This document shows, in pieces, positions 9,570 to 18,255 of a stretch of DNA of 64,000 nt (position 1 is its first letter; each line of letters begins with the position of its first letter). A program made the translations under genes and the position numbers. Origin of the DNA: Pseudomonadota bacterium (GTDB lineage Bacteria > Pseudomonadota > Alphaproteobacteria > Rhizobiales > JAKPQE01); NCBI GenBank assembly GCA_029572955.1, contig JAKPQE010000179.1:19650-83649 (forward strand). The letters are read 5' to 3'. The notes below the pieces were generated by a model. That model did no database searches. It saw nothing but the letters and a program-made list of their open reading frames with translations, and was not told the DNA's origin.

Positions 9570-11294
9570 ATGGACCTCAAGATCTACGACAAGTCGAAGC
9601 TGCCGAGCCGGCACGTCACCGAAGGGCCGCAGCGCGCTCCGCACCGGTCGTATTACTATGCGATGGGTCTCGGTCAGGAAGAGATCCACCAGCCCTTCGT
9701 CGGCGTCGCCACCTGCTGGAACGAGGCCGCGCCCTGCAACATCTCGCTGATGCGTCAGGCGCAGGCCGTCAAGAAGGGCGTCGCCGCCGCCAAGGGCACC
9801 CCGCGCGAGTTCACCACCATCACGGTGACCGACGGCATCGCCATGGGCCACCAGGGCATGAAGGCCTCGCTCGCCTCGCGCGACGTCATCGCCGACAGCG
9901 TCGAGCTGACCATGCGCGGCCACTGCTACGACGCCCTCATCGGCCTTGCCGGCTGCGACAAGTCGCTGCCCGGCATGATGATGTCGATGGTCCGCCTCAA
10001 CGTGCCCTCGATCTTCATCTATGGCGGCTCGATCCTGCCGGGCACCTTCAAGGGCCAGCAGGTCACCGTCCAGGACGTCTTCGAGGCGGTCGGCCGCCAT
10101 TCGGTCGGCAACATGAGCGACGAGGACCTGCTCGAGCTCGAGCAGGCGGCCTGTCCCTCGGCCGGCGCTTGCGGCGCCCAGTTCACCGCCAACACCATGG
10201 CGACCGTTTCCGAGGCGATCGGCCTCGCGCTGCCCTATTCGGCCGGCGCCCCGGCGCCCTACGAGATCCGCGACCGGTTCTGCTTCGCCGCCGGCGAGGC
10301 GATCATGGACCTTCTCGACAAGAAGATCCGTCCGCGCGACATCGTCACCCGCAAGGCGCTCGAGAATGCCGCGACCGTCGTCGCCGCCTCGGGCGGCTCG
10401 ACCAACGCCGCGCTGCACCTGCCGGCGATCGCCAACGAGGCCGGCATCGACTTCGATCTCTTCGACGTTGCCGAGATCTTCAAAAAAACGCCGTATATTG
10501 CCGACCTCAAGCCGGGCGGACGCTATGTCGCCAAGGACATGTTCGAGGCCGGCGGTGTGCCGCTGCTCATGAAGACCCTGCTCGAGCACGGCTTCCTTCA
10601 TGGCGATTGTATGACTGTTACTGGCCGTACAATTGCCGAAAACATGGAATACGTGAAGTGGAACGCGGAGCAGGACGTCGTCCGGCCGGCCAACAATCCG
10701 ATCACCAAGACCGGTGGCGTCGTCGGCCTGTCGGGCAATCTGGCTCCGGATGGGGCGATCGTGAAGGTCGCGGGCATGACGAACCTGAAGTTTACCGGTC
10801 CTGCGCGATGCTTCGACTCTGAGGAAGAGTGCTTCGAGGCGGTCAGCAAGCGCGGCTACAAGGAAGGTGAGGTTCTGGTTATCCGTTACGAGGGTCCGCG
10901 CGGCGGTCCGGGCATGCGTGAAATGCTCGCCACCACGGCCGCCCTCTACGGCCAGGGCATGGGCGACAAGGTCGCGCTGATCACCGACGGCCGGTTCTCC
11001 GGCGCGACGCGCGGCTTCTGCATCGGCCATGTCGGGCCGGAAGCGGCCGTCTGCGGGCCGATCGCGCTGCTGCGCGATGGCGACATCATCGAGATCGACG
11101 CGGTCGAAGGCCGCCTCGAGGTCAAGGTCGACGCCGCCGAACTGGAGCGTCGCAAGAAGGATTGGGCACCGCGCGAGACCGGCTACGGCTCCGGTGCCCT
11201 GTGGAAATATGCTCAAGGGGTGGGCCCGGCCCGTTTCGGCGCGCTGACCCATCCCGGAGCGAAGGCGGAAACACAGTGTTATGCGGACATATGA
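9570..11294 (+). CDS. ilvD: Dihydroxy-acid dehydratase
   Basis: A 574-residue enzyme of valine/isoleucine biosynthesis that dehydrates 2,3-dihydroxy-3-methyl acids to 2-oxo acids using an Fe-S cluster. Candidate cluster cysteines are C56, C129 (AGCDKSLPG) and C201 ([10 protein letters not shown]). Other signatures are [12 protein letters not shown] and [12 protein letters not shown]. The ATG at 9570 has GGGGAG upstream; the frame is open for a further 65 codons upstream, but that extension has no family-like sequence. A segment around 10600-10870 uses codons (TGT, ACT, GTT, ACA, ATT) that are rare elsewhere in the gene. The last 14 bases overlap the exoR-like start, implying translational coupling. 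Confidence 0.96.
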   Translation: MDLKIYDKSKLPSRHVTEGPQRAPHRSYYYAMGLGQEEIHQPFVGVATCWNEAAPCNISLMRQAQAVKKGVAAAKGTPREFTTITVTDGIAMGHQGMKASLASRDVIADSVELTMRGHCYDALIGLAGCDKSLPGMMMSMVRLNVPSIFIYGGSILPGTFKGQQVTVQDVFEAVGRHSVGNMSDEDLLELEQAACPSAGACGAQFTANTMATVSEAIGLALPYSAGAPAPYEIRDRFCFAAGEAIMDLLDKKIRPRDIVTRKALENAATVVAASGGSTNAALHLPAIANEAGIDFDLFDVAEIFKKTPYIADLKPGGRYVAKDMFEAGGVPLLMKTLLEHGFLHGDCMTVTGRTIAENMEYVKWNAEQDVVRPANNPITKTGGVVGLSGNLAPDGAIVKVAGMTNLKFTGPARCFDSEEECFEAVSKRGYKEGEVLVIRYEGPRGGPGMREMLATTAALYGQGMGDKVALITDGRFSGATRGFCIGHVGPEAAVCGPIALLRDGDIIEIDAVEGRLEVKVDAAELERRKKDWAPRETGYGSGALWKYAQGVGPARFGALTHPGAKAETQCYADI

Positions 11295-12078
11295 GTTTCT
11301 GATCGGCGCGGTTCTGGCGACGGCTCTCGTCGTCGCCGGTCCGGCGCGGGCATTCGACGGCAGCACTGCCACGTCCGACGACGTTGGCGAGCCGGATGCC
11401 CTGCGGATCGGAGCACGAGCCTATTTCTCGGGTGACAAGGTCGGGGCCCTCGAAGCCCTGCGTGTCGCCGCCGAGCAGGGCCATGCGGCCGCGCAGTGGA
11501 AACTCGGACGCATGTACGCCGAAGGCGACGGCGTGCCGGAGAACGACCAGAAGGCTTTCGAATATTTCAGCCAGGTCGCCAACGCGCACGCCGACGACAA
11601 TCCGGCGAACCCGGAATCCCGCTACACCGCGAGCGCCTTCGTGGCGCTCGGCACCTACTACCTGCACGGCATCCGCGACAGCGCCGTCAAGCCGAACATC
11701 GATCGGGCCCGGCAGATGTACTCCTACGCCGCGTCCTACTTCGGCGATCCGGAGGCGCAGTTCAATCTCGCCCGGCTCTATCTCGAGGACGCGACCAGCG
11801 AGAGCGACCGGCTGCAGGCCGCCCGCTGGCTGAAGCTCGCCGCCCAGAAGGGCCATGTCCGCGCCCAGGCGCTGCTCGGCGAGCTGCTCTATTCGGGCGA
11901 CGACCTGCCGCTGCACCGGCCGGAAATCGGCCTGATGTGGCTGACCATCGCCCGCGCCCGGGCCGAGGACGTCGATCGCGACTGGGTCGCCGCCAAGCAG
12001 GAAGAGGCCTTCGCCTCGGCGAGCGAGGACGAGCGCCGCACCGCCGTCGATCTCGCCAACACCTGGCTCGACAAGTAA
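11281..12078 (+). CDS. exoR: ExoR-like periplasmic Sel1-repeat regulator
   Basis: 265 residues. A signal peptide (about 1-24, ending GPARA) precedes Sel1/TPR-like repeats, including [40 protein letters not shown] and [20 protein letters not shown]. The ending [14 protein letters not shown] resembles the C-terminus of Sinorhizobium ExoR. In rhizobia ExoR binds and restrains the ExoS/ChvG sensor kinase in the periplasm, controlling exopolysaccharide synthesis and motility through ChvI. No chvG/chvI genes are in this window. The ATG lies inside the ilvD end. The family match is good; the regulatory role is inferred from rhizobial relatives. Confidence 0.82.
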   Translation: MRTYEFLIGAVLATALVVAGPARAFDGSTATSDDVGEPDALRIGARAYFSGDKVGALEALRVAAEQGHAAAQWKLGRMYAEGDGVPENDQKAFEYFSQVANAHADDNPANPESRYTASAFVALGTYYLHGIRDSAVKPNIDRARQMYSYAASYFGDPEAQFNLARLYLEDATSESDRLQAARWLKLAAQKGHVRAQALLGELLYSGDDLPLHRPEIGLMWLTIARARAEDVDRDWVAAKQEEAFASASEDERRTAVDLANTWLDK

Positions 12079-12100
12079 TCCCGAAAACCGTGGATCAGGA

Positions 12101-12135
12101 CCCGCCCGACGGCGCCGGATCGGCCCGTCGGCGGG
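12101..12135. terminator. Hairpin between convergent exoR and xthA
   Basis: CCCGCC(C)GACGG pairs with CCGTCGGCGGG, with one bulged base. It sits in the 100-bp convergent gap, so it may serve both strands. No T-run is present. Confidence 0.35.
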
Positions 12136-12179
12136 CTCGCGTCGCCTGACTCCTCGAACCGGCCGCTGTGCCGGCCGGC

Positions 12180-12971
12180 TCAGCGCGCCGCGATGTCGAG
12201 CTCGACGATCAGCGGCACATGGTCGGACGGCCGCTCCCAGCCGCGCACGCGCTTGTCGATGACGACCGAGGCGAGGCGGTCGGCGGCCTGCGGCGACAGC
12301 AGCGCATGGTCGATGCGGATGCCGTTGTTCTTCTGCCAGGCGCCGGCCTGATAGTCCCAGAAGGTATAGAGGTCGCCGGCATCGCTCGTCGCGCGCAGCG
12401 CGTCGACGAGGCCGAGGCCGAGGAGCCGGCGCCAGGCGGCGCGGCTCTCCGGCTGGAAGAGCGCGTCGTCGACCCAGGCCTCCGGCCGGCGCGCGTCGAT
12501 CGGCTCGGGAATGATGTTGCAGTCGCCGGCGAGCACGAACGGCGTCTCCTCGGCGAGGAGCCCGCGCACATGCGCCTCGAGCCGCTCCATCCAGCCGAGC
12601 TTGTAGCTGAACTTCTCGGTGCCGAGCGGATTGCCGTTCGGGCAATAGAGCGAGGCGACGGTCAGGGCACCGTCGCGGGTCGAGATCGTCGCCGAGAGGA
12701 ACCGCGCCTGCTCGTCGGTCTCGTCGCCCGGAAGGCGCGCCGAGGTTTCGTCGAACGGATGGCGCGACAGGATGGCGACGCCGTTGAAGCTCTTCTGGCC
12801 GTGCGTGGCGACATTGTAGCCGCGCTCGGCAAACAGGTGTTCCGGGAAGCCCTCGTCGACCGACTTGATTTCCTGCAGGCAGACGATGTCGGGGCGGACG
12901 TCGTCGAGCCAGGCGAGCAGTCCCTCGATCCGGGCCTTGATGCCGTTGACGTTCCAGGTCGCGATCTGCAT
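12180..12971 (-). CDS. xthA: Exodeoxyribonuclease III
   Basis: 263 residues, the normal size for the XthA/AP endonuclease family. Catalytic and metal-site motifs are in order: WNVNGIKAR at the start, CLQEIK, YCPNGNP, GDCNIIPEPID, RIDHALLS and the C-terminal PSDHVPL. The enzyme cuts DNA at abasic sites and removes 3' blocks in base-excision repair. The gene converges with exoR and lies downstream of the secreted repeat protein on the same strand, separated by about 50 bases. Confidence 0.94.
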   Translation of the reverse strand: MQIATWNVNGIKARIEGLLAWLDDVRPDIVCLQEIKSVDEGFPEHLFAERGYNVATHGQKSFNGVAILSRHPFDETSARLPGDETDEQARFLSATISTRDGALTVASLYCPNGNPLGTEKFSYKLGWMERLEAHVRGLLAEETPFVLAGDCNIIPEPIDARRPEAWVDDALFQPESRAAWRRLLGLGLVDALRATSDAGDLYTFWDYQAGAWQKNNGIRIDHALLSPQAADRLASVVIDKRVRGWERPSDHVPLIVELDIAAR

Positions 12972-13024
12972 GGCGGCTCGGGTCCTCGGGTTCTGGCGCG
13001 CCGCGCTGCCGCGGCCCGGCGCCG

Positions 13025-14101
13025 TCAGTTGCGGTCGGTGTCGACCGTGAGGCCGTTGCGGCTCGCCGCCGTCGGCTCCTGCGCCACCACCTCGACGTCG
13101 GCGTCGACGCCCGGCTCGACCGTGAAGTCGCGGTTGAAGGTCTCGCCCTCGTGGCGGGCGATGACGCTGTATTCGCCGGCCGCCAGCACGAAGCTCGGGA
13201 ACGCGCCGACGCTTTCCTTGACGACGTCGCCGCCCGGGCTGAGGACCACCCAGGCGGTGTTGGCGAGGGCCTCGCCGCCGGCTTCCGAAACGAGCTTCAG
13301 CGTCACCTCGGCCGCCTTGTGGTAGATCGTCGCGTCGGTCAGCTTGCCGGCCTCGACCCTGATGTCGGCGCGCACGACCGCATTGGCCTCGCCGTATTTG
13401 CTGACGACGTGATAGGTGCCGGCATTCAGCCGCACGATGCGATTGTCCTTGGCGTTCGGCACCAGCAGGCGGCGGTCGCCGCCTTCCTCGTCGGCGCCGG
13501 AATAGACCTCGAAGACGAGCTGGTCGGAGCGGATCGGCTGGTCCTGCGAAATCGCGCCGTGCAGGCGCAGGCCGCCGGCATTGACCACCACCACCTCGTC
13601 ATGCGCCGCTTGGCCGACATCGATGCGCTTGGTGGCGCCGGCCGCGCCATAGGCGACGTGCACGAGGTAGGTGCCGGGCTTGAGGTCGAAGGTCGTCGGC
13701 CCGCCGGCCGCGGTGGCAAGGAGCGGCAGCTTGCCGGTGTCGTCGGTGGCATCGCCGAACACCCGCCAGGCGAGGCCGGAGGGCACTTCCGGCCCGTCGG
13801 TGACGAGCTTGGCACGCATGGTGATGGCGACCGTGGCCTCGCCCGCCATTCCGGCGGCCGGCACGCCGGGCGTCAGCAGCGGCGGCGGGGTGAGTTTCGG
13901 GGCGTTTAGGTCGAGCGGCGCGAACTGCTTGTCGATCGCCTCGAGCGGCGCCGCACCCGGCGCCGGCAGCGGCAACGGGGTCTGCGCCATCGCCGGCAGA
14001 ACCGAAACGAGGAGCGCGAACGCCATCGCCGCGACGGTCCGCAGCGGTTTCGAAGGTGCGCCGGACGATGCCTGCGACCGCCCGGGGCGGGTTGGCTGCA
14101 C
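13025..14101 (-). CDS. Secreted protein with repeated beta-sandwich-like modules
   Basis: 358 residues. A signal peptide (about residues 17-40, ending VLPAMAQ) is followed by a Pro-rich linker. Three or four related segments of about 80-90 residues then follow, each ending in a turn such as LKPGTYLVHVAYG, LNAGTYHVVSKYGEAN or LAAGEYSVIARHEGE and a strand pair. The pattern resembles carboxypeptidase-regulatory/Ig-like modules. There is no catalytic motif. Relatives of this kind occur in Hyphomicrobiales, but I know of no assigned function. It is probably periplasmic or envelope-associated. It is divergent from the nitroreductase gene, and the exact start is uncertain. Confidence 0.6.
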   Translation of the reverse strand: MQPTRPGRSQASSGAPSKPLRTVAAMAFALLVSVLPAMAQTPLPLPAPGAAPLEAIDKQFAPLDLNAPKLTPPPLLTPGVPAAGMAGEATVAITMRAKLVTDGPEVPSGLAWRVFGDATDDTGKLPLLATAAGGPTTFDLKPGTYLVHVAYGAAGATKRIDVGQAAHDEVVVVNAGGLRLHGAISQDQPIRSDQLVFEVYSGADEEGGDRRLLVPNAKDNRIVRLNAGTYHVVSKYGEANAVVRADIRVEAGKLTDATIYHKAAEVTLKLVSEAGGEALANTAWVVLSPGGDVVKESVGAFPSFVLAAGEYSVIARHEGETFNRDFTVEPGVDADVEVVAQEPTAASRNGLTVDTDRN

Positions 14102-14286
14102 GCGGTTTGCCTCCTTCGTTCGAACTGCCCGCGCGCGCCGCCGAGCCGACGACTCGCGCTTTTCACCATCGAAACGAAAACCATGGCGATTTCAAGCCCG
14201 GGCCGCGTTGACAATCGCATCAGGCTCGGGTCCCCTGTCCCCTGTTTTCGAAGAAACCGGCATTCCGCGACAATGGGTAGGACGAC

Positions 14287-14859
14287 ATGCCTGACGCATT
14301 GAAACTGCTGCTCACCCGCCGCACCATCCCGGCCAACCGGCTCGGCGAACCGGGCCCCAACGACGAGCAGGTCCGCAGTCTCATCGCGGCGGCGAGTCGC
14401 GTGCCCGACCACGGCAAGCTCGCCCCCTGGCGCTTCATCCTCTATGCCGGCGCCGATCGCCTTGCGGCCGGCAACCAGCTCTTCGATCTGTGGAAAAGCC
14501 GCAATCCGCAGGCCGACGAGAAGCTGCTCGCCCTCGTTCACGAGCGCCTCGTCGCCTCGCCGGTGGTCATCGCCGTCGTCTGCCACACCACGATCCATCC
14601 GAAGATCCCGGAATGGGAGCAGGTGCTGTCGGCCGCCGCCTCCACCATGAACCTGATGCTCGCCGCGCACGCCATGGGCTTTGCCGCGCAGTGGCTCACC
14701 GACTGGTACTCCTACGACCAGGAGGCGCTCGACCTGCTCGGCGTCCGCGAGGGCGAGAAGGTCGTCGGCTTCATCCATGTCGGCACGCCGATGGAGCCGC
14801 CGAGCGACCGGCCGCGCCCGTCCTTCGAGGAAGTGGTGACGGTCTGGAAGGCCGACTGA
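14287..14859 (+). CDS. YdjA-type nitroreductase family protein
   Basis: 190 residues. FMN-binding nitroreductase fold with the N-terminal RRTIPANR, the RVPDHGKLAPWRF segment that contacts FMN, and a C-terminal GFIHVGTP. The short length and sequence resemble the YdjA/TdsD branch, which reduces nitro compounds or quinones with NAD(P)H. The physiological substrate is unknown. A second flavoprotein-type gene follows 40 bases later on the same strand, so the two are probably co-transcribed. Confidence 0.85.
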   Translation: MPDALKLLLTRRTIPANRLGEPGPNDEQVRSLIAAASRVPDHGKLAPWRFILYAGADRLAAGNQLFDLWKSRNPQADEKLLALVHERLVASPVVIAVVCHTTIHPKIPEWEQVLSAAASTMNLMLAAHAMGFAAQWLTDWYSYDQEALDLLGVREGEKVVGFIHVGTPMEPPSDRPRPSFEEVVTVWKAD

Positions 14860-14899
14860 CGGCAAGCCGGGCGCGGGGCGCGGGGAAGGGAGCAACGGC

Positions 14900-15505
14900 G
14901 TGTTCTACGAACCCGGTCGCGGCGATCACGGTCTGCCGCGCGATCCCTTCAAGGCCCTCGTCGCGCCGCGCCCGATCGGCTGGATCTCCACCGTCGATGC
15001 CGGGGGCCGGCCGAACCTTGCCCCCTACAGTTTCTTCAACGCTTTCGGCTCGCGCCCGCCGATCGTCGGCTTTTCGAGCGAGGGCGCCAAGCACTCCAAG
15101 GCGAATGCCGAGGCGACCGGTGCCTTCGTCTGCAACATGGCGACCTATGAGCTGCGCGAGGCGATGAACGCGACCTCGGCGCCGCTGCCCGCCGGCGCGA
15201 GCGAGTTCGCCTTCGCCGGTCTCGCCATGGCGCCGAGCCGGCTCGTCGCCGCGCCGCGTGTCGCCGCCTCGCCGGTCGCCCTCGAATGCCGCCATCTGCA
15301 GACCGTGGTACTGACCGACCTGTCGGGCGAGCCGTCCGGCGCCCATCTGGTTCTCGGCCAGGTGGTCGGCGTTCACATCGCCGACGAGATGATCGTCGAC
15401 GGCTTCGTCGACCTGACGCGGCTGCGCCCGCTCGGCCGTCTCGGCTATCTCGACTATTGCGTCGTCGACAGCCTGATCTCGATCGAACGCCCGCCCGGCG
15501 CCTGA
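14900..15505 (+). CDS. Flavin reductase-like, FMN-binding split-barrel protein
   Basis: 201 residues starting at GTG after GGAAGGGAG. Family motifs include PRPIGWISTVDAGGRPNLAP, SFFNAFGSRPPIVGFS and a late RLRPLGRLGYLDYC. Members bind FMN and act as NAD(P)H:flavin oxidoreductases, or as domains of unknown electron donors. It follows the nitroreductase, suggesting a small flavin-redox operon. It is convergent with the citE-like gene, whose stop lies 5 bases away. Confidence 0.82.
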   Translation: MFYEPGRGDHGLPRDPFKALVAPRPIGWISTVDAGGRPNLAPYSFFNAFGSRPPIVGFSSEGAKHSKANAEATGAFVCNMATYELREAMNATSAPLPAGASEFAFAGLAMAPSRLVAAPRVAASPVALECRHLQTVVLTDLSGEPSGAHLVLGQVVGVHIADEMIVDGFVDLTRLRPLGRLGYLDYCVVDSLISIERPPGA

Positions 15506-15510
15506 TCGGC

Positions 15511-16392
15511 TCAGGCGATCCCGGCGAGCCGCGCCCGCGCCAGCAGCCGCTCGGCCCGCCGCAGATGCGGCCGGTCGAGCATTTCGCCGTCGAGCCCGAT
15601 GACGCCGGCATCGCCCGCCGCCGCGAAGGCGGCAACGATCGCCCGGGCCTTGTCGACCTCGGCCGCGCTCGGCGTGAACACCTCGTTGATCACCGCGACC
15701 TGTGCCGGGTGGATCGCCATTTTGCCCGTGAAGCCCTCGATCCGCGCTTCCTCGCATTCGCGCCTGAGGCCGGCCTCGTCGCGAAAGGCGGTGAAGACGG
15801 TGTCGATCGCCTGCACGCCGGCAGCCGCCGCGCCGAGGACCGAGAGCGTGCGGGCGAGCCGATAGGGATCGCGGAAACTGCCGTCGGCAAAGCGGTTCGC
15901 CTCGGCGCCGATGTCGGCGGAAAGGTCTTCCGCGCCCCAGGTGAGGCCGACGAGACGGGCGCTCGCCGCACCATAGCTGCCGAGGTGGAAGACCGCGGCG
16001 GCGGTCTCGGTGGCGATCGCGACGATTTTGGTCGCGCCATCGGCGATGCCGGCCGCCGGCTCGCGCGCCGTCAGCTTGGCATCGAGCCGGGTGACATCGG
16101 CGCCGGAGCCCGATTTCGGCAGCATGATGCCGTCCGGCCGGGCGCCGAGAACGGCGTCGAGGTCACCGTCGGTGAGGTCCGTGTCGAAGGCGTTGACCCG
16201 GACGTAGAGCAGCGGGTGCTTGTCGGCGCGGCGTGCCTCGGCGAGAAACGCCGCCGTCGTCGCGCGGGCCGCGACCTTGGCGCTCGCCGCGACCGAGTCC
16301 TCGAGGTCGACGATCAGGACGTCGGCGCCGCTGGAGAGGCCCTTGGCGAGCTTCTTTTCCGAATCGCCCGGAACGAAGAGAAGCGAGCGCAT
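15511..16392 (-). CDS. HpcH/HpaI (CitE-like) CoA ester lyase
   Basis: 293 residues. Citrate-lyase beta-type TIM barrel with the N-terminal RSLLFVPGDSEKKL, the metal/CoA region DVLIVDLEDSV, the conserved RVN, the acidic ATETAAAVFHLG and the C-terminal GKMAIHPAQVAVIN. Members cleave malyl-, methylmalyl- or citramalyl-CoA, or hydrolyse malyl-CoA. The upstream gene (3-base gap) is a MaoC hydratase, so the pair probably performs hydration and cleavage of a C4-C5 dicarboxyl-CoA. The precise substrate cannot be read from the sequence. Confidence 0.85.
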   Translation of the reverse strand: MRSLLFVPGDSEKKLAKGLSSGADVLIVDLEDSVAASAKVAARATTAAFLAEARRADKHPLLYVRVNAFDTDLTDGDLDAVLGARPDGIMLPKSGSGADVTRLDAKLTAREPAAGIADGATKIVAIATETAAAVFHLGSYGAASARLVGLTWGAEDLSADIGAEANRFADGSFRDPYRLARTLSVLGAAAAGVQAIDTVFTAFRDEAGLRRECEEARIEGFTGKMAIHPAQVAVINEVFTPSAAEVDKARAIVAAFAAAGDAGVIGLDGEMLDRPHLRRAERLLARARLAGIA

Positions 16393-16395
16393 CGG

Positions 16396-16851
16396 TCAGG
16401 CCGGCCGCTTCTTCATGAAGGCCTGGCGCCGGCACACCGCGACGAGCTCGCCGGTCTGCTTGAACGCCTTGTGCTCGAACTCGACGATGCCGGCGTCGGT
16501 GCGCGACTTCGACTCGCGCTTGGCGACGACTCCGGTCGTGACATTGACGGTGTCGCCCTGGAACAGCGGATTGGGGAACTTCACGTCGGTCATGCCGAGA
16601 TTGGCGATCGTCGTGCCGACGGTGGTGTCGTTGACCGAGATGCCGATCATCAGGCCGAGGGTGAACAGGCTGTTGACCAGCGGCTGGCCCCATTCGGTCT
16701 GCGTCTCGCAGAAATGGCGGTCGATGTGCAGCGGCTGCGGATTGAGGGTCATGTTGGAGAACAGCATGTTGTCCATCTCCGTCACCGTGCGGCGCAGCGG
16801 ATGCTCGATCACCCGTCCGACCTCGAACTCCTCGAAATAGAGCCCCGCCAT
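16396..16851 (-). CDS. MaoC-family (R)-specific enoyl-CoA hydratase
   Basis: 151 residues with a single hot-dog domain. The hydratase motif is present in LNPQPLHIDRHF (catalytic Asp/His type), with FPNPLFQGDTVNVTT downstream. Single-domain MaoC proteins paired with CitE-like lyases hydrate unsaturated dicarboxyl-CoA esters (for example mesaconyl- or itaconyl-CoA-type substrates). It is transcribed leftwards ahead of the lyase, with nearly touching ends, and is divergent from the transglycosylase-like gene. Confidence 0.82.
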   Translation of the reverse strand: MAGLYFEEFEVGRVIEHPLRRTVTEMDNMLFSNMTLNPQPLHIDRHFCETQTEWGQPLVNSLFTLGLMIGISVNDTTVGTTIANLGMTDVKFPNPLFQGDTVNVTTGVVAKRESKSRTDAGIVEFEHKAFKQTGELVAVCRRQAFMKKRPA

Positions 16852-16908
16852 GACCTTCCCTTCTTTCCGTTTTGGTCAAAAAAACAACGTCTTGGCCCCG
16901 TGAGGGCC

Positions 16909-16923
16909 TTAACGTTCCGTTTA
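16909..16923 (+). promoter_or_regulatory. Degenerate CtrA-like box TTAA-N7-TTTA
   Basis: TTAA, seven bases, TTTA, followed by CC; the CtrA consensus is TTAA-N7-TTAA(C), so there is one mismatch. It lies 55 bases before the transglycosylase-like ATG in the divergent gap with maoC. Confidence 0.4.
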
Positions 16924-16977
16924 CCATACGCAAGCGATGGTGATTTGGGGAGTCGGAACACGGGGGGAGGAGGTTCG

Positions 16978-18045
16978 ATGAAAGTCGCAAGCTCGCCTAC
17001 TGTTTCCGAACGGATCGAGACGGCATTCAAGACCGCGGCACGATCCACCGGAACCGGATTCGATTTTCTGCTCAAGACGGCGATCCGCGAGAGCAGCCTC
17101 GACGAGACGGCCAAGGCGCCGACCTCGAGCGCCGTCGGCATGTTCCAGTTCATCGAGAGCACCTGGCTGCAGATGGTCAAGGAAGAGGGGTCGAAATACG
17201 GCCTCTCCGACGCGGCCGCCGCGATCACCCGCACCGGCAACGGCGGCTACCGCGTCGCCGACCCGCAGGCCCGGCGCGAAATCCTCGATCTGCGCAAGGA
17301 TCCCAAGGTCTCCGCCGTCATGGCCGGCGCCTATGCCAGCCGCAACGCCGAATCGCTGAAGGACCGCCTCGGCCGCGATGCCAGCTCGGGCGAACTCTAC
17401 ATCGCCCATTTCCTCGGCCCATCTGGCGGCGCCCGGCTGATCTCGCTTGCCGAATCCGATCCGAACGCCAGTGCCGCCGCCACGTTCCCGGCCCAGGCCC
17501 GGGCCAACCGGTCGATCTTCTATGGCGCCGGCGGACGGCCGCGCAGTGCGTCGGAAGTCTACGACGTGCTGGTGCGCAGCCACGACCGCAGCCAGCCGAC
17601 GGCCGAGCCGACCATGGTCGCGAGCATCCCGGCAACTCCGGCGGACGCCGTCAGCGCGGCGGCCGGTGCCGAGACCGAGAGCGCCGTGCCGCGCATGGCG
17701 AGCGCCTTCGCCGGTTTCGAGGCGCGCGATCCGGCGGCCGTGTTCGACGCTTTCTTCCGTACCGACGAGAACACCGAGGAACCGGTCTCCGTCGAGGCCT
17801 TCTGGGCGAACTTCGCGGAAAACGCCGCCGCCGAGCGGCAAGGCCGCGCGGCGCCCGCCACCGGCGCCGAGGCGACCGAGAAGACCAGCGAGCGCACGCT
17901 CGCCTCGTTCACGCCGCTGCCGTCGCGGCGGCCCGGGGCGATCGGCGTCTGGCAGCGCCATCTCGAGGGCGAGCCGCTCGATCTGCAGCAGTATCTGAAG
18001 CAGCGGCTGGGCGGCGAGGACGACGGCGAACTGCCGCCGGTCTGA
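16978..18045 (+). CDS. Lytic transglycosylase (SLT-type) domain protein
   Basis: 355 residues, start ATG 8 bases after GGGGGGAGGAGG. The N-terminal half carries an SLT-like fold: the catalytic Glu probably lies in AIRESSLDETAKAPTSSAVG, followed by GMFQFIESTWLQMV, and the region ends with ASSGELYIAHFLGPSG. The C-terminal half is low-complexity (Ala/Glu/Pro) with EPLDLQQYLKQRL at the end. No Sec signal peptide is visible, which is odd for a cell-wall hydrolase; export by the flagellar or another specialised route is possible. The frame is open far upstream over the opposite-strand lyase gene, but that part is not coding. Confidence 0.8.
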   Translation: MKVASSPTVSERIETAFKTAARSTGTGFDFLLKTAIRESSLDETAKAPTSSAVGMFQFIESTWLQMVKEEGSKYGLSDAAAAITRTGNGGYRVADPQARREILDLRKDPKVSAVMAGAYASRNAESLKDRLGRDASSGELYIAHFLGPSGGARLISLAESDPNASAAATFPAQARANRSIFYGAGGRPRSASEVYDVLVRSHDRSQPTAEPTMVASIPATPADAVSAAAGAETESAVPRMASAFAGFEARDPAAVFDAFFRTDENTEEPVSVEAFWANFAENAAAERQGRAAPATGAEATEKTSERTLASFTPLPSRRPGAIGVWQRHLEGEPLDLQQYLKQRLGGEDDGELPPV

Positions 18046-18131
18046 TCCCGATCCGAGGCGATGGAATTCCCGGCGGCGCCCCATCGAGGGCGCCGTCGCC
18101 GTTTCCGGGTCTCGTGACCAAGCCCTTATAG

Positions 18132-18146
18132 TTAATGAAAGATTTA
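18132..18146 (+). promoter_or_regulatory. Degenerate CtrA-like box upstream of the DUF2336 gene
   Basis: TTAA-N7-TTTA, the same one-mismatch form as at 16909-16923, about 110 bases before the DUF2336 start. The flanking sequence is A+T-rich for this genome and contains a palindromic TAACGTTA. Confidence 0.35.
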
Positions 18147-18255
18147 GATTCAGGGTGAACCTAACGTTAAGGCTTTTTCGGCATCATCGGCCTCGTCGAA
18201 GTTTTGGTTTTGCGTATTCGACCTCTCGTGTAGTCGAGTAGGGGTAGGCATTCAG

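Noticed and set aside
15286..16977. A long forward frame continuous with the transglycosylase-like gene, running through the citE and maoC region
   Set aside because: It is antisense to two clear genes; the transglycosylase-like protein has a good ribosome site and ATG at 16978.
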